DNA of 64,000 nucleotides, taken from positions 62,001 to 126,000 of the forward strand of contig NZ_FOAR01000014.1 of the NCBI RefSeq assembly GCF_900109755.1. Reading direction: 5' to 3'. Below are positions 34,185 through 46,402 of the stretch, one piece after another. Position 1 is the stretch's first letter. Every line of letters starts with the position of its first letter. The notes beneath the pieces were generated by a model. The model did no database searches. It was given only the letters and a program-made list of their open reading frames with translations, and was not told the DNA's origin. Source of the DNA: Pseudomonas agarici (GTDB taxonomy: Bacteria > Pseudomonadota > Gammaproteobacteria > Pseudomonadales > Pseudomonadaceae). The position numbers and the translations under genes were made by a program.

Positions 34185-37008
34185 AGTGACGCACCTCGCC
34201 TTCGCCGCTGATGTTGTCGATGCAACGACCGCAGAGCTCTGGATGCTCCGGACTCACCCCGACATCCTCGCGGCAATGCCAGCAACGGGCACACTTGGCG
34301 TGAGCGGACTTGACCACCTTGAGCTTCAGGCCCGGCACTTCGGTGACCACCGCATCCGTCGGCGCCAGCGCCAATGGCGCCACGGTGGCGGTGGAGGTGA
34401 TCAGCACGAAGCGCAGTTCGTTGCCGAGCTTGTTCAGGTCGCCGACCAGTGCTTCTTCGGCGAACAGGGTAACTTGCGCCTGCAGGTTGCCGCCGATGGC
34501 CTTGGCGGCGCGCAGATTCTCCATTTCCTTGTTGACCGCGGCCTTGACCGCCATGATCCGCTCCCAGTAGGCGCGATCCAGCTCGAAGCCTTCCGGCAGC
34601 TCGCTGAGACCGTCATACCAGGTGTTGAGCATCACCGATTCGTTGCGCTCGCCCGGCAGGTACTGCCACAGTTCGTCGGCGGTAAAGGCCAGGATCGGTG
34701 CGATCCAACGCACCAGCGCCTCAGAGATATGGAACAGCGCCGTTTGGCAGGAACGCCGGGCCTTGCTGTTGGCGCCGGTGGTGTACTGGCGATCCTTAAT
34801 GATGTCCAGGTAGAAACCGCCCAACTCCTGCACGCAGAAGTTATGCACCTTGGAGTAGACGTTCCAGAAACGGTACTCACCGTAGTGCAGCTCCAGCTCG
34901 CGTTGCAGCAACAGGGTACGATCCACTGCCCAGCGATCCAGAGCAAGCATTTCTTCCGCCGGCAGGAGATCGCTGGCCGGGTTGAAACCGCTCAGGTTGG
35001 AGAGCAGGAAACGCGCGGTGTTGCGGATACGCCGGTAGGCGTCGGCACTGCGTTGCAGGATCTGATCGGAGACCGCCATTTCGCCCGAGTAGTCGGTCGA
35101 GGCGACCCACAGACGCATGATGTCGGCGCCCAGAGTGTCGTTGACTTTCTGTGGCGCGATCACGTTGCCCAGGGATTTGGACATCTTGCGACCCGCTTCG
35201 TCGACGGTGAAACCGTGGGTCAGCAGCTCGCGGTACGGCGCGTGGTTGTCGATGGCGCAACCGGTCAGCAGCGAGGAGTGGAACCAGCCGCGATGCTGGT
35301 CCGAACCTTCCAGGTACAGGTCGGCACGTGAGCCGCTCTCGTGGCCCATCGGGTGCGAACCGCGCAGCACGTGCCAGTGGGTGGTGCCGGAGTCGAACCA
35401 GACGTCGAGAGTGTCGCTGATCTTGTCGTACAGCGGCGCTTCGTCGCCCAGCAACTCGGCGGCGTCCAGCTTGAACCAGGCCTCGATGCCCTCTTTCTCG
35501 ACACGCTGGGCCACCTGCTCCATCAGTTCAACGGTGCGCGGATGCAGCTCGCCGCTTTGCTTGTTGAGGAAGAACGGAATCGGCACGCCCCAATTACGCT
35601 GGCGCGAGATGCACCAGTCCGGACGGTTGGCGATCATCGAATGCAGGCGTGCCTGGCCCCAGGCCGGCACGAACTGGGTCTCTTCGATGGCCTTGATGGC
35701 CCGCTCGCGCAGGGTATCGCCGGCCACTGGCGCCTTGTCCATGCCGATGAACCATTGCGCGGTGGCACGATAGATCAACGGGGTCTTGTGGCGCCAGCAA
35801 TGCATGTAGCTGTGGCTGATGGTCTCGGTGTGCAGCAGAGCACCGACTTCACTGAGCTTGTCGATGATGTTCGGGTTGGCTTTCCAGATGAACTGGCCAC
35901 CGAAAAACTCCAGGGAATCGACGTACACGCCATTGCTCTGTACCGGCGCGAGGATGTCGTCGTTGACCATGCCGTAGTGCTTGCAGGTCTTGAAGTCGTC
36001 CTCGCCGTAGGCCGGAGCGGAGTGAACCACGCCGGTGCCAGCACCCAGTTCCACGTAGTCGGCCAGATAGACCGGCGACAGGCGATCATGGAACGGGTGA
36101 CGGAAGTTGATCAACTCCAGGGCTTCACCCTTGGCGGTAGCCACCACCGAACCTTCCAGGCCGTAGCGCGACAGGCACGATTGCACCAGTTCTTCGGCCA
36201 GCAGCAGCCATTTGTCGCCGACATCGACCAGGGCATAGCTGAACTCGGGATGAACGTTCAGCGCCTGGTTGGCCGGAATCGTCCATGGGGTGGTGGTCCA
36301 GATCACGATCGAGGCCGGCTTGGCCAGCGATGACAGGCCGAACGCGGCGGCCAGCTTGTCCGGATCGGCAATCGGGAATGCCACGTCGATGGTCGAGGAC
36401 TTCTTGTCCTGGTACTCGACCTCGGCTTCAGCCAGGGCCGAACCGCAATCGAAACACCAGTTTACCGGTTTGAGGCCCTTGAACACGAAGCCGCCCTTGA
36501 CGATTTCGGCCAGGGCACGGATTTCACCGGCTTCGTTCTTGAAATCCATGGTCTTGTAGGGGTTGGCCCAATCGCCCAATACACCCAGGCGGATGAATTC
36601 GGCCTTTTGCCCTTCGATCTGCTCGGTGGCGTAGGCACGGCACAGTTCGCGAGTCTTGTCCGCGCCCAGGTTCTTGCCGTGGGTCACTTCGACTTTGTGC
36701 TCGATCGGCAAGCCATGGCAGTCCCAACCCGGCACATACGGCGCATCGAAGCCGGCCAGGGTCTTGGAGCGGATGATCATGTCCTTGAGAATTTTGTTCA
36801 GCGCATGACCGATGTGAATCGTGCCGTTGGCATACGGAGGACCGTCGTGAAGGACGAACTTCGGACGATCCTTGCCAATCTCGCGCAACTTCCGGTACAG
36901 GCCAATGCTGTCCCAGCGCTGCAGGATCTGCGGTTCGCGCTGTGGCAGGCCGGCCTTCATTGGGAAGGCGGTGTCCGGAAGGTTAAGCGTGGCTTTGTAG
37001 TCGGTCAT
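34177..37008 (-). CDS. ileS: Isoleucyl-tRNA synthetase IleS
   Basis: Class I synthetase of 943 residues, the usual length. The HIGH motif is [11 protein letters not shown] near residue 60, KMSKSLGN lies near 610, and a C-terminal zinc ribbon reads CARCWHC...CGRC. The editing CP1 domain lies between. The start overlaps the ribF stop by four bases; the stop lies within lspA. Confidence 0.98.
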   Translation of the reverse strand: MTDYKATLNLPDTAFPMKAGLPQREPQILQRWDSIGLYRKLREIGKDRPKFVLHDGPPYANGTIHIGHALNKILKDMIIRSKTLAGFDAPYVPGWDCHGLPIEHKVEVTHGKNLGADKTRELCRAYATEQIEGQKAEFIRLGVLGDWANPYKTMDFKNEAGEIRALAEIVKGGFVFKGLKPVNWCFDCGSALAEAEVEYQDKKSSTIDVAFPIADPDKLAAAFGLSSLAKPASIVIWTTTPWTIPANQALNVHPEFSYALVDVGDKWLLLAEELVQSCLSRYGLEGSVVATAKGEALELINFRHPFHDRLSPVYLADYVELGAGTGVVHSAPAYGEDDFKTCKHYGMVNDDILAPVQSNGVYVDSLEFFGGQFIWKANPNIIDKLSEVGALLHTETISHSYMHCWRHKTPLIYRATAQWFIGMDKAPVAGDTLRERAIKAIEETQFVPAWGQARLHSMIANRPDWCISRQRNWGVPIPFFLNKQSGELHPRTVELMEQVAQRVEKEGIEAWFKLDAAELLGDEAPLYDKISDTLDVWFDSGTTHWHVLRGSHPMGHESGSRADLYLEGSDQHRGWFHSSLLTGCAIDNHAPYRELLTHGFTVDEAGRKMSKSLGNVIAPQKVNDTLGADIMRLWVASTDYSGEMAVSDQILQRSADAYRRIRNTARFLLSNLSGFNPASDLLPAEEMLALDRWAVDRTLLLQRELELHYGEYRFWNVYSKVHNFCVQELGGFYLDIIKDRQYTTGANSKARRSCQTALFHISEALVRWIAPILAFTADELWQYLPGERNESVMLNTWYDGLSELPEGFELDRAYWERIMAVKAAVNKEMENLRAAKAIGGNLQAQVTLFAEEALVGDLNKLGNELRFVLITSTATVAPLALAPTDAVVTEVPGLKLKVVKSAHAKCARCWHCREDVGVSPEHPELCGRCIDNISGEGEVRHYA

Positions 37009-37955
37009 TTCAGGCTCTTTTTAAGCGGTGAACCCTGCCAATGGGCACGGGCGACGGCGACGTCCGCATTGATCGCCGTCTTGAGCGCCTCCAGGGAGGC
37101 GAATCGCTGCTCATCGCGCAGCTTGTGGTGGAAAACCACGGTCAAACGCCGGCCATAGAGATCACCGGCAAAATCCAGCAGATGCACTTCCAGGTGAGCA
37201 CTGCCATCACCCGACACCGTGGGTCGCACGCCGATATTGGCGACGCCCGGCCACCGCTGGCCGTCGATCTCGACACTGACCAGGTAGACTCCCGTCAGCG
37301 GCACGCGACGGCGCTTGAGCTGCACGTTGGCCGTGGGCGTGCCCAATTGGCGCGCCAGCTTCTGTCCGTGTAATACCCGCCCGCCAATCCAGAACGGACG
37401 GCCCAGCAACTGCTCGGCCAAGGCAAAATCAGCTGCGGCCAGGGCATCACGCACCTGCGTGCTGCTGACCCGCAAACCATCGAGTTCAACCGTCTGCGCC
37501 GCTTCGACGGTAAAGCCACGGCGACTACCGGCCTTCAGCAGAAACTCGAAATCACCCGCCCGGTCGCAGCCGAAACGGAAGTCATCACCGACCTCCAGGT
37601 GCTGCACGCCCAGCCCGTCCACCAGGATGGTATCGACGAACTCGGCGGCACTGAGTTTGCTCAAGCACTGGTTGAACGCCAGGCACAACACCCGATCCAC
37701 GCCTTCGGCAGCCAGCAGTTGCAGTTTGTCGCGTAAACGAGCCAAGCGGGCCGGTGCGGTCTCTGGAGCGAAAAATTCACGGGGCTGCGGCTCGAAGATC
37801 ACCACGCAGCTAGGCACGCCCAACTCCAGCGCGCGCGCGCGCAGTCGAGCCAGGATAGCCTGGTGACCCCGGTGAACACCGTCAAAGTTGCCAATAGTGG
37901 CGACACAGCCCCGATGCTGGGGACGTAAGTTGTGAAGACCTCGAACCAGCTGCAT
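37005..37955 (-). CDS. ribF: Bifunctional riboflavin kinase / FAD synthetase RibF
   Basis: Makes FMN and FAD from riboflavin. The 316-residue protein has an N-terminal nucleotidyltransferase domain ([18 protein letters not shown]) and a C-terminal kinase domain ([22 protein letters not shown]). The start at 37955 ([12 protein letters not shown]) matches the family; an ATG six codons upstream at 37973 is an alternative. First of the ribF-ileS-lspA-fkpB-ispH run; murJ lies 157 bp upstream on the same strand. Confidence 0.96.
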   Translation of the reverse strand: MQLVRGLHNLRPQHRGCVATIGNFDGVHRGHQAILARLRARALELGVPSCVVIFEPQPREFFAPETAPARLARLRDKLQLLAAEGVDRVLCLAFNQCLSKLSAAEFVDTILVDGLGVQHLEVGDDFRFGCDRAGDFEFLLKAGSRRGFTVEAAQTVELDGLRVSSTQVRDALAAADFALAEQLLGRPFWIGGRVLHGQKLARQLGTPTANVQLKRRRVPLTGVYLVSVEIDGQRWPGVANIGVRPTVSGDGSAHLEVHLLDFAGDLYGRRLTVVFHHKLRDEQRFASLEALKTAINADVAVARAHWQGSPLKKSLK

Positions 37956-38112
37956 AACGCGCTTCTTGCTCATAAAGTGGTCGATTATACCCATACCCGG
38001 TGGTGGACGACAGGCAACAGCTGCATCCAAATCAATCGAACAGACAAAACGCTCACACCCAGCCTCTCCCCGACAGAAACAAGCCTGACTCTACAGCGAA
38101 CAAGCTTGCCCA

Positions 38113-39651
38113 TCACAGCAACGACCGGCGATTGAAATGCCGCAGGCGCAACCCCAACAACAGCAACGTGCCAAAGTAGGCTATCACCCCGGCCGCCACC
38201 AATGCGCCCAGGCGCAGGAAGCGTTCAAGCATATGCCCCTGATCCCAGCTCGGCATCCAGTGCATCAAGCCCAGTAATACCACCGACATTACGCCGACAG
38301 CGACCAGCAACTTCAGCAGATACGCCGCCCAACCCGGTTGTGGCATGAACAGCTTCTGCTTGCGCAACTGCCAGAACAGCAGACCGGCATTGATGCAAGC
38401 ACCCCCACTGATGGCCAAGGCCAGCCCGGCATGGGCCAGTGGCCCGATAAAGACCAGGTTGAGCAACTGCGTGACGACCAGGGTAAAAATCGCGATTTTT
38501 ACCGGTGTGCGAATGTTCTGCTGCGCGTAAAAACCCGGTGCCAGCACCTTGATCATGATGATCCCGAGCAGGCCGATCGAATAAGCAATCAGTGCCCGCT
38601 GGGTCATGGACGCGTCGAAAGCACTGAACTGACCGTACTGGAACAGTGAAACGGTCAGGGGTTCGGAGAGCACCGCCAATGCCAGGGAGCACGGTAGCAC
38701 CAGCAGACAGCACAGTCGCAGCCCCCAATCGAGAATGCGTGAGTACTCGTGGCGATCCTGGCTGGCGTAGGTCTTGGACAGGATCGGCAGCAGGATGGTC
38801 CCCAGAGCCACACCCAGCACGCCGGACGGCAGCTCCATCAAGCGGTCGGCATAATACATCCAGGACACCGAACCCGCCATCAGGAACGAGGCGAAGATGG
38901 TATTGATGATCAACGAGATCTGACTGACCGATACCCCGAGAATGGCCGGCAACATCTGCTTCATAACGCGCCAGACCCCGGTATCGCGCAAGCTCAGGCG
39001 TGGCAGTACCAGCATGCCGATTTTCTTCAGGTGCGGCAGTTGGTAGAGCAATTGCGCCAGGCCGCCCGCCAGAACCGCCCACCCCAGCGCCATCACCGGC
39101 GGGTCGAAATACGGCGTCAAGCACAACGCAAAGATGATCATGCTGACATTCAGCAGGGTCGGCACGAACGCCGGGACCGAGAAGCGGTTCCAGGTATTGA
39201 GGATCGCACCGGCCAGGGACGACAGCGAAATCAGCAATATATAGGGAAAGGTCACCCGCAGAAGATCCGCGGTCAGCTTGAACTTCTCGGGCGTATCGGT
39301 GAAGCCGGGCGCGGTCGCCCAGATGACCCAGGGCGCAGCAACCATCCCGAGCACCGTCACCAGAGCCAGGACCAAAGTCAGCATGCCGCTCACATAGGCA
39401 ATGAAGGTGCGTGTCGCCTCTTCGCCCTGCTGGCTCTTGTATTCCGCCAGGATCGGCACGAATGCCTGGGAGAAAGCCCCCTCGGCAAAAATTCGCCGCA
39501 GCAGGTTGGGCAACTTAAAGGCAATAAAAAAGGCATCGGTGGCCATGCCGGCACCGAAGGCGCGCGCGATGATGGTATCGCGAACAAACCCCAGAACCCG
39601 GGAAATCATCGTGATAGAGCTAACGGCGGCCAACGACTTGAGCAAATTCAT
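38113..39651 (-). CDS. murJ: Lipid II flippase MurJ
   Basis: MOP-family flippase moving lipid II across the inner membrane for peptidoglycan synthesis. The 512-residue protein has about 14 membrane helices, an N terminus [25 protein letters not shown] and the conserved [20 protein letters not shown] segment. The start at 39651 was chosen by family match; a 36-residue upstream extension is rejected. Located between ribF and rpsT as in other Pseudomonas. Confidence 0.96.
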   Translation of the reverse strand: MNLLKSLAAVSSITMISRVLGFVRDTIIARAFGAGMATDAFFIAFKLPNLLRRIFAEGAFSQAFVPILAEYKSQQGEEATRTFIAYVSGMLTLVLALVTVLGMVAAPWVIWATAPGFTDTPEKFKLTADLLRVTFPYILLISLSSLAGAILNTWNRFSVPAFVPTLLNVSMIIFALCLTPYFDPPVMALGWAVLAGGLAQLLYQLPHLKKIGMLVLPRLSLRDTGVWRVMKQMLPAILGVSVSQISLIINTIFASFLMAGSVSWMYYADRLMELPSGVLGVALGTILLPILSKTYASQDRHEYSRILDWGLRLCCLLVLPCSLALAVLSEPLTVSLFQYGQFSAFDASMTQRALIAYSIGLLGIIMIKVLAPGFYAQQNIRTPVKIAIFTLVVTQLLNLVFIGPLAHAGLALAISGGACINAGLLFWQLRKQKLFMPQPGWAAYLLKLLVAVGVMSVVLLGLMHWMPSWDQGHMLERFLRLGALVAAGVIAYFGTLLLLGLRLRHFNRRSLL

Positions 39652-39792
39652 TGAGAGATTGTGTGCCTTTGGGTAAAGAACAGGCGAATAAAGCGCCCAG
39701 CTATGCGATACTCCGCGCCGCAACAGCACAGAGCCAAAACTCGCGAGTTTACAGGTCATACGCCGGAAAGAAATATCCCGTCACCAGCCCTT

Positions 39793-39918
39793 GTGAAAAC
39801 GTAGCGAGCGAAGGCAAGACAAGGCAAAAACAAGCCTGGGGTCCTACCCGACTTAGGGATCTGCATGAGCATTCCGAGCTTGTTTTTGACGCAGTATTGT
39901 CGGCGCGGTCGTTTTCAC
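39793..39918. repeat. ~126-bp structured intergenic repeat, copy A
   Basis: Bounded by a perfect inverted repeat GTGAAAACG/CGTTTTCAC, with an inner perfect inverted repeat AAAAACAAGC (39826-39835) / GCTTGTTTTT (39878-39887). Blocks such as GCGAGCGAAGGCAAGAC and CATGAGC..TCCGAGC recur in copies at 42143-42279 and 44588-44712, all in the same orientation. Confidence 0.7.
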
Positions 39919-39959
39919 GAAAACTGCATCGACCACTCAGCGGAACGCATTGCCTGCCC

Positions 39960-39988
39960 TTGACAAGACTTCAACTCATCGGCATGAT
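39960..39988 (+). promoter_or_regulatory. Sigma-70 promoter of rpsT
   Basis: TTGACA at 39960-39965, a 17-bp spacer and CATGAT at 39983-39988, about 54 bp before the rpsT GTG start. Confidence 0.7.
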
Positions 39989-40041
39989 TCGCGGCCTATT
40001 TTGTTTGCTATTTCCTAAAAAGTCTTTCGAGGAGCTCGACG

Positions 40042-40320
40042 GTGGCCAACTCACCTTCCGCCAAAAAACGTGCAAAACAGGCTGAGAAGCGTCGCAGCCA
40101 CAACGCCAGCCTGCGTTCCATGGTTCGTACCTACATCAAGAACGTAGTGAAAGCCATCGACGCAAAAGACGCTGCTAAAGCTCAAGCTGCCTATGTTCTG
40201 GCTGTTCCTGTTATCGACCGCATGGCCGATAAAGGTATCATCCACAAGAACAAGGCCGCTCGCCATAAAGGTCGCCTGAATGGCCATATCAAGGCCCTGA
40301 ACCTTGCTGCCGCAGCCTAA
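40042..40320 (+). CDS. rpsT: 30S ribosomal protein S20
   Basis: A basic protein of 92 residues beginning [17 protein letters not shown] and containing [15 protein letters not shown], characteristic of S20. It starts with GTG, preceded by GAGGAG; a non-AUG start for rpsT is also known in E. coli, where it is linked to translational autoregulation. A strong terminator follows. Its own promoter lies at 39960-39988. Confidence 0.98.
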   Translation: MANSPSAKKRAKQAEKRRSHNASLRSMVRTYIKNVVKAIDAKDAAKAQAAYVLAVPVIDRMADKGIIHKNKAARHKGRLNGHIKALNLAAAA

Positions 40321-40333
40321 GCGACACGCTTGT

Positions 40334-40366
40334 TAAAAAACCGACCCCAGGGTCGGTTTTTTATTG
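40334..40366 (+). terminator. Rho-independent terminator of rpsT
   Basis: AAAAAACCGACCC-CA-GGGTCGGTTTTTT: a GC stem with A/T flanks and a T run, 14 bp after the rpsT stop. Confidence 0.92.
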
Positions 40367-40452
40367 CCCGGAATATTTACCCTGAATGGCGATGCAGAAC
40401 ACTACAACCTGTCTTCCCGCGCCCATGGGCGACGCGGGAGCCAGCGGCGAAA

Positions 40453-40917
40453 TCAGGGGTTCTGCGGCCAAGGTAGAATCGGAATGGCCGTCACTGCATT
40501 CTGCGGACTGCCTTCGATCAAGCGATCGCTATAGACCAGATACACCAGCGTATTGCGCTTCTTATCGAGGAAGCGCACCACCTGCATGGTCTTGAACACC
40601 AGCGACGTGCGCTCCTTGAACACCTCATCACCCTCCTTCAACTCACCACTGAAGCGAATTGGTCCAACCTGGCGACAGGCAATCGAAGCCTCGGCACGAT
40701 CCTCCGCCAAGCCCAGACCACCCTTCAGGCCACCCGTCTTGGCCCGAGACAAATAGCACGTCACCCCTTCGACCTTCGGATCATCGAACGCCTCGACCAC
40801 AATCCGGTCATTCGGACCGACAAACTTGAACACCGTGGACACTCGACCGATCTCTTCAGCCGACACCAACAACGGCGTCACCAGGAACAACCCCAATAAC
40901 CCTTTCACCCACTTCAT
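40453..40917 (-). CDS. creA: CreA-family periplasmic protein
   Basis: A 154-residue CreA-family protein of unknown function with a signal peptide ([22 protein letters not shown]). Family landmarks are [34 protein letters not shown] and the C-terminal [17 protein letters not shown]. The start at 40917 has GGAG upstream; a 7-codon extension would run into the proB end. It lies directly downstream of proB, as in P. aeruginosa. The name creA follows the E. coli family name; no role in Cre regulation is implied. Confidence 0.88.
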   Translation of the reverse strand: MKWVKGLLGLFLVTPLLVSAEEIGRVSTVFKFVGPNDRIVVEAFDDPKVEGVTCYLSRAKTGGLKGGLGLAEDRAEASIACRQVGPIRFSGELKEGDEVFKERTSLVFKTMQVVRFLDKKRNTLVYLVYSDRLIEGSPQNAVTAIPILPWPQNP

Positions 40918-40937
40918 GCCCTTCTCCTTCGAGCCCA

Positions 40938-42056
40938 TTACACTAGAATCAGATTATCGCGATGAACCAGCTCAGGCTCTGCCATATAACCCAGCAAACC
41001 GACAATCGCATCCGATGACTGACCAATGATCTTCTGCGCCTCTAAAGCGCTGTAGTTGGCGAGCCCACGGGCAATCTCACGACCATCCGGTGCCACGCAC
41101 ACCACCATTTCGCCACGCCGGAAGCTCCCCTGCACCCGTTTCACCCCTACCGGCAGCAAGCTCTTATGATCACGCACCAGGGCATTGACCGCCCCATCAT
41201 CCAGCACCAGCGTGCCACGGGTCTGAAGATGCCCGGCCAGCCATTGCTTGCGTGCGGCCAGCATGCCGCGCTCGGGCGACAACAAGGTACCGATACGCTC
41301 GCCCGCCTTCAGGCGATCCAGCACCCGCTCCAGGCGACCGCCAACGATGATCGTATGCGCACCGGAGCGCGCCGCCAGCCGTGCCGCACGTAGCTTGGTC
41401 TGCATACCACCGCGCCCCAAGGCGCCACCGGTACCGCCCGCCACCGCATCCAGCGCCGGATCATCGGCACGCGCCTCGTAGATCAGTTGGGCATCGGGAT
41501 TGTGGCGCGGATCGGCGTCGAACATGCCGTCGCGATCCGTCAGGATCACCAGCAGGTCCGCTTCCACCAGATTGGCAACCAGCGCCGCCAGGGTATCGTT
41601 GTCGCCGAAACGGATTTCATCGGTGACCACGGTGTCATTCTCGTTGATCACTGGGATCACCTTGAGCTCCACCAGGGCTCGCAACGTACTGCGTGCATTG
41701 AGGTAACGCTTGCGATCGGACAGGTCGTCGTGGGTCAGCAGAATCTGCGCGGTATGGCGACCATGCTCGGCAAAGCTCGACTCCCAAGCCTGCACCAGCC
41801 CCATCTGACCAATGGCTGCTGCGGCCTGTAACTCATGCATGGCACTCGGTCGCACCGTCCAGCCAAGCCGGCTCATGCCTGCCGCCACCGCGCCGGACGA
41901 CACCAGCACCAGCTCCACGCCCGCCTCGTGCAAGGCCACCATTTGCTCGACCCAGACCCCCATTGCCGCGCGATCCAGCCCCTTGCCGTCCGCCGTCAGC
42001 AACGCGCTGCCGATCTTCACAACCCAACGCCGCGCACCTGTCACCTTGCTCCGCAT
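40938..42056 (-). CDS. proB: Glutamate 5-kinase ProB
   Basis: First enzyme of proline synthesis, feedback-inhibited by proline. The 372-residue protein has an amino-acid-kinase domain ([46 protein letters not shown]) and a C-terminal PUA domain (about 280-365). A Shine-Dalgarno-like AAGG is upstream of the ATG. It is separated from obgE by 275 bp that hold repeat copy B and the obgE terminator; the order proB after obg is normal for the genus. Confidence 0.97.
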   Translation of the reverse strand: MRSKVTGARRWVVKIGSALLTADGKGLDRAAMGVWVEQMVALHEAGVELVLVSSGAVAAGMSRLGWTVRPSAMHELQAAAAIGQMGLVQAWESSFAEHGRHTAQILLTHDDLSDRKRYLNARSTLRALVELKVIPVINENDTVVTDEIRFGDNDTLAALVANLVEADLLVILTDRDGMFDADPRHNPDAQLIYEARADDPALDAVAGGTGGALGRGGMQTKLRAARLAARSGAHTIIVGGRLERVLDRLKAGERIGTLLSPERGMLAARKQWLAGHLQTRGTLVLDDGAVNALVRDHKSLLPVGVKRVQGSFRRGEMVVCVAPDGREIARGLANYSALEAQKIIGQSSDAIVGLLGYMAEPELVHRDNLILV

Positions 42057-42142
42057 GATCTTCCAACCTTAGCTTGCGAGCAGCGCGACCGAGCACCACC
42101 CACGCAATTATGTGATTGACGTTTACCGATACAGTATTCGCA

Positions 42143-42279
42143 CGAACAGTCGGCCAGCGCAGGCCGGACACGACAAAAACAAGCGAGGAACGACCGGGAT
42201 CGTGCCCAACTACTGGGATCTACACGAGCGTTCCGAGACTGTCTTTAACGCCGCATGGCCGAGCGCCGCCACTTTTCGC
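42143..42279. repeat. Structured intergenic repeat, copy B (diverged)
   Basis: Shares with copies A and C the blocks CAGCGCAGGC..GACAC..CAAAAACAAGCGAGGA and GGGATCTACACGAGCGTTCCGAG...TTTAACGCCGCATGGCCGAGCGCCGCC. Its inner stem is weaker. It lies upstream of proB (transcribed leftward). Boundaries are approximate. Confidence 0.55.
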
Positions 42280-42285
42280 ACGGAT

Positions 42286-42313
42286 ACTAAAACGCCGCTT
42301 CAGTGAGCGGCGT
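42286..42313 (-). terminator. Rho-independent terminator of obgE operon
   Basis: Reverse-strand ACGCCGCT-CACTGA-AGCGGCGT followed by TTTAG, 19 bp after the obgE stop; a perfect 8-bp stem with a short T run. Confidence 0.75.
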
Positions 42314-42331
42314 ACTAGTTTACCGAAGGAA

Positions 42332-43570
<1,239 letters not shown>

Positions 43571-43757
43571 TCACCGGGACGAGCCGAATAACCACAAATA
43601 TCAAGTATAAGACTCTTGCAAAGATGAGCGCGGCAACTCAGGCCTTGCCCGAAACCTGCCTGCGCGGCGAGCTTTCGAACAAACCCGCTCAACCACCGAA
43701 AAATCCAGCGCCGACAGCCCATACAAACAGCTTTGCAAGAGACTCACCCTACAAACG

Positions 43758-43788
43758 AAAAAGCCCCGTCGCAAGACGGGGCTTCTCC
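43758..43788 (-). terminator. Terminator after rpmA
   Basis: Reverse-strand AAGCCCCGTC-TTGC-GACGGGGCTTTTTC: an 8-9-bp GC-rich stem with a T run, 14 bp beyond the rpmA stop, separating rplU-rpmA from obgE. Confidence 0.9.
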
Positions 43789-43801
43789 AGCATCCTCGCG
43801 A

Positions 43802-44059
43802 TTAAGCCGCGACAACGCTCACGTAACGACGATTGAAAGCGCCTTTTACTTCAAACTTGATCACACCTTCGACTTTAGCGAAGAGAGTGTGGTCCTTACC
43901 CATGCCAACGCCGTAACCGGCGTGGAACTGGGTGCCGCGCTGACGCACGATGATGTTGCCCGCTTTGATAGCCTGGCCGCCATACATCTTCACGCCAAGG
44001 CGTTTAGCTTCTGAGTCGCGACCGTTACGGGTACTACCACCCGCTTTTTTGTGTGCCAT
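43802..44059 (-). CDS. rpmA: 50S ribosomal protein L27
   Basis: An 85-residue basic protein beginning [24 protein letters not shown], the signature of L27, whose N terminus reaches the peptidyl-transferase centre. It has no N-terminal leader needing cleavage as in Firmicutes. It lies 35 bp after rplU and is followed by a strong terminator. Confidence 0.98.
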   Translation of the reverse strand: MAHKKAGGSTRNGRDSEAKRLGVKMYGGQAIKAGNIIVRQRGTQFHAGYGVGMGKDHTLFAKVEGVIKFEVKGAFNRRYVSVVAA

Positions 44060-44094
44060 GAGTTCAATTCTCCAAAAAGGGGATTAGGCTGAAA

Positions 44095-44409
44095 TTAAGC
44101 CTGAATACCGGTGATTTTGATCTCGGTGTACCACTGACGGTGGCCCATACGCTTCATGTGATGCTTACGACGACGGAACTTGATGATGCGGACTTTATCG
44201 TGACGACCTTGGGAGATCACTTCAGCCACAACGGTAGCGCCTGCAACAACTGGAGCGCCGATGTTCACGTCATCGCCATTGGCGACCAACAGAACGCGAT
44301 CAAAGGTAACGGATTCGCCGGTGGCGATTTCCAGTTTTTCGATCTTCAGGTATTCACCTGGAGCGACTTTGTACTGCTTGCCGCCGGTAACGATTACTGC
44401 GTAAGACAT
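44095..44409 (-). CDS. rplU: 50S ribosomal protein L21
   Basis: A 104-residue ribosomal protein with the family start [20 protein letters not shown] and the C-terminal [20 protein letters not shown]. The ATG at 44409 was chosen by family match; the frame extends far upstream through the leader, which is rejected. It has a promoter at 44543-44571 and a leader of roughly 125 nt, room for autogenous control. Confidence 0.98.
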   Translation of the reverse strand: MSYAVIVTGGKQYKVAPGEYLKIEKLEIATGESVTFDRVLLVANGDDVNIGAPVVAGATVVAEVISQGRHDKVRIIKFRRRKHHMKRMGHRQWYTEIKITGIQA

Positions 44410-44542
44410 GGTATTTCTCCGATAATCCTGCTCACCCAGCGCTTTATAGGTAAAGGTAGTGGCTGGCATGGCTGCAGGGGGCTGGAACGGCCCCGGTGCA
44501 ATTGCGTAAGGCAGGTGCTGCCCAGGAAGTTCAGGGTGCGCG

Positions 44543-44571
44543 ATTGTACGCAAGCTGCCCGATCCTTGCAA
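44543..44571 (-). promoter_or_regulatory. Sigma-70 promoter of rplU-rpmA
   Basis: Reverse-strand TTGCAA (44566-44571), a 17-bp spacer and TACAAT (44543-44548), followed by a GC-rich CGCGCACC discriminator as at growth-rate-controlled promoters. Confidence 0.75.
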
Positions 44572-44587
44572 GTGCAGACCAGGCGTC

Positions 44588-44712
44588 GTGAACGCGTGGC
44601 GAGCGAAGGGAAGACCGGGGAAAAAAGCGGGCGAGGACGCGTAGTTTAGTGGTCTAAATGAGCAGTGCGAGCCTGCTTTTGCCGCACGATTATCGAGCGC
44701 GGCGGCTTGCAC
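44588..44712. repeat. Structured intergenic repeat, copy C
   Basis: 125 bp with blocks matching copy A: GCGAGCGAAGGGAAGACCGGGG, AAATGAGCAGTGCGAGCCTG and TATCGAGCGCGGCGGCTTGCAC. The inner stem AAAAGCGGGC / GCCTGCTTTT has 9 of 10 pairs. It ends 17 bp before the ispB -35 box. Confidence 0.65.
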
Positions 44713-44728
44713 TGAGCCTGGCGGCGCC

Positions 44729-44757
44729 TTGACAGGCCGGGACCCCCGCCCTAGCAT
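44729..44757 (+). promoter_or_regulatory. Sigma-70 promoter of ispB
   Basis: TTGACA at 44729-44734, a 17-bp spacer and TAGCAT at 44752-44757, about 33 bp before the ispB start. Confidence 0.72.
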
Positions 44758-44789
44758 GCCGCGCAACCCTTCTGGAGCGACTCTCGCTG

Positions 44790-45758
44790 ATGCAACCCCA
44801 AGCATTCTACCGCACGGTGGCGGACGATTTTAGCGCCGTCGACGGCATCATCAAGAAGCAGCTGACTTCTCGGGTGCCGCTGGTCTCGAAAATCGGCGAC
44901 TACATCACCTCGGCCGGGGGCAAACGCCTGCGTCCTTTATTAGTGTTGCTGTGCGGCAAGGCCCTGGGTCGAGAAGGCGATGACCTACGCCTGCTGGCGG
45001 CGACCATCGAGTTCCTGCACACCGCCACCCTGTTGCATGACGATGTGGTCGACATGTCCGGCATGCGCCGTGGCCGCTCCACCGCCAACGCCATGTGGGG
45101 CAACGCCCCCAGCGTGCTGGTGGGCGACTTCCTGTATTCGCGCTCCTTCGAGATGATGGTCGAACTGGGCTCGATGCCGGTCATGAAGATCCTCGCCCAA
45201 GCCACGCGTATCATCGCCGAAGGCGAAGTGCTGCAGTTGTCCAAGGTGCGTGACGCCAGTACCACCGAAGAAACCTACATGGAAGTTATCCGCGGTAAGA
45301 CCGCGATGCTCTTCGAAGCCTCCACCCACAGTGCCGCCGCCCTGTGCCAGGCCACGGAGGAACAAGCCGAAGCCCTGCGCACCTTCGGCGACCACCTGGG
45401 CATAGCCTTCCAGTTGGTCGACGACCTGCTGGACTACAAAGGCGATGCCCAGACCCTGGGCAAGAACGTCGGTGACGACCTCGCCGAAGGCAAGCCGACC
45501 CTGCCGCTGATCTATACCATGCGCGAAGGGACACCGGAGCAGGCCACCCTGGTACGCCAGGCGATCCAGAAAGGCGGGATCGAGGACCTGGAAAGCATTC
45601 GCGCCGCTGTTGAAGCCTCGGGTTCGCTGGAATACACCGCGCAACTGGCCCGTGACTACGTCGCACGCGCAATCGCTTGTCTGGAAGTCTTGCCAGCCAG
45701 CGAGTATCGCGATGCGCTGGTAGAACTGAGTGAATTCGCGGTCGCCCGTACTCACTGA
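44790..45758 (+). CDS. ispB: Octaprenyl diphosphate synthase-type polyprenyl synthetase
   Basis: Makes the long isoprenoid side chain of ubiquinone. The 322-residue all-helical prenyltransferase has both aspartate-rich motifs: [15 protein letters not shown] near 85 and [11 protein letters not shown] near 210, plus [12 protein letters not shown] near residue 45. Bulky residues before the first motif fit a long-chain product; in Pseudomonas this would be the ubiquinone-9 side chain, so solanesyl rather than octaprenyl synthase is possible. Divergent from rplU, the classical arrangement. Confidence 0.95.
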   Translation: MQPQAFYRTVADDFSAVDGIIKKQLTSRVPLVSKIGDYITSAGGKRLRPLLVLLCGKALGREGDDLRLLAATIEFLHTATLLHDDVVDMSGMRRGRSTANAMWGNAPSVLVGDFLYSRSFEMMVELGSMPVMKILAQATRIIAEGEVLQLSKVRDASTTEETYMEVIRGKTAMLFEASTHSAAALCQATEEQAEALRTFGDHLGIAFQLVDDLLDYKGDAQTLGKNVGDDLAEGKPTLPLIYTMREGTPEQATLVRQAIQKGGIEDLESIRAAVEASGSLEYTAQLARDYVARAIACLEVLPASEYRDALVELSEFAVARTH

Positions 45759-45769
45759 TCGCGGCGGTC

Positions 45770-45871
45770 TGTGGGAGCGGCCAATCGACGTCCGATTGCC
45801 CGCTTCGCTTCTGGCGTCCTTGAGACCCCTTCACAGCCAAGCCGCAATGCCGGACCGGCCCGCCCACAACG
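45770..45871. repeat. REP-like inverted pair after ispB
   Basis: Starts TGTGGGAGCGGCC and ends GGCCCGCCCACAAC, with CCCGCTTCGC inside; a decayed pair of Pseudomonas REP-type sequences between ispB and yjdM. Confidence 0.4.
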
Positions 45872-45893
45872 CTCCTTCTCAGGCAAAACCCTA

Positions 45894-45899
45894 TATAAT
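45894..45899 (+). promoter_or_regulatory. -10 box of yjdM
   Basis: A consensus TATAAT 36 bp before the GTG start; the matching -35 region is poor. Confidence 0.45.
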
Positions 45900-45935
45900 G
45901 TGCGTTTTTAGCCTTCCTGAACCTGAGGAGCCTTA

Positions 45936-46277
45936 GTGAGCACGTTGCCAGCCTGCCCGAAATGCAATAGCGAATTCACCTACGAAGACGGTACCCAACT
46001 GGTCTGCCCGGAATGCGCCCATGAATGGTCCGCTACCGACGAAGCCGGGACGGCGGCCGCTGACAGCGTGAAAAAAGATGCCGTGGGCAACGTCCTGCAA
46101 GATGGCGATACCATCACTGTGATCAAAGACCTTAAAGTCAAGGGCACCTCCCTGGTAGTCAAGGTCGGGACCAAGGTCAAGAACATCCGCCTGTGCGACG
46201 GCGATCACGATATCGACTGTAAGATCGACGGCATCGGACCCATGAAGCTGAAATCAGAGTTCGTCAAAAAGGTCTGA
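45936..46277 (+). CDS. yjdM: YjdM/PhnA-family zinc-ribbon protein
   Basis: A 113-residue protein with an N-terminal zinc ribbon ([13 protein letters not shown]...CPECAHEW) and a C-terminal PhnA/YjdM beta-domain ([19 protein letters not shown]). Despite the old name PhnA, the family is not shown to degrade phosphonates in this setting. The GTG start at 45936 is preceded by GAGGAG. Its neighbours give no pathway link. Confidence 0.93.
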   Translation: MSTLPACPKCNSEFTYEDGTQLVCPECAHEWSATDEAGTAAADSVKKDAVGNVLQDGDTITVIKDLKVKGTSLVVKVGTKVKNIRLCDGDHDIDCKIDGIGPMKLKSEFVKKV

Positions 46278-46298
46278 ACAAACACGGCATCTCCCCTG

Positions 46299-46317
46299 AG
46301 AGCCAGCTCCCACGGGA
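46299..46317. repeat. Single REP-like half site
   Basis: CCAGCTCCCACGGGAA resembles the core of a Pseudomonas REP; no partner was seen nearby. Confidence 0.3.
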
Positions 46318-46402
46318 ATCACAGCGCACCCCTACGCTTGACGCCAGACAACTCATCCACAGAAAAACCGGGAATTCGCTAATAGGTACTTGTCATTTGT
46401 TG

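Larger units (their letters stand above)
39652..40041. other. 390-bp intergenic region murJ-rpsT
   Basis: Holds one copy of a ~126-bp structured repeat (39793-39918) and the rpsT promoter (39960-39988). Short reading frames here are not convincing as genes. Confidence 0.7.
44410..44789. other. 380-bp divergent region rplU / ispB
   Basis: Holds the rplU leader and promoter, repeat copy C (44588-44712) and the ispB promoter. No gene was recognised. Confidence 0.75.

Noticed and set aside
39651..40041. 144-residue frame reaching into rpsT
   Set aside because: It crosses the repeat element and the rpsT promoter, is in a different frame from rpsT and has no family match.
44410..44805. Long upstream extension of rplU
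   Set aside because: The frame is open through the leader by chance; it includes the promoter and ispB promoter and matches no L21 protein.
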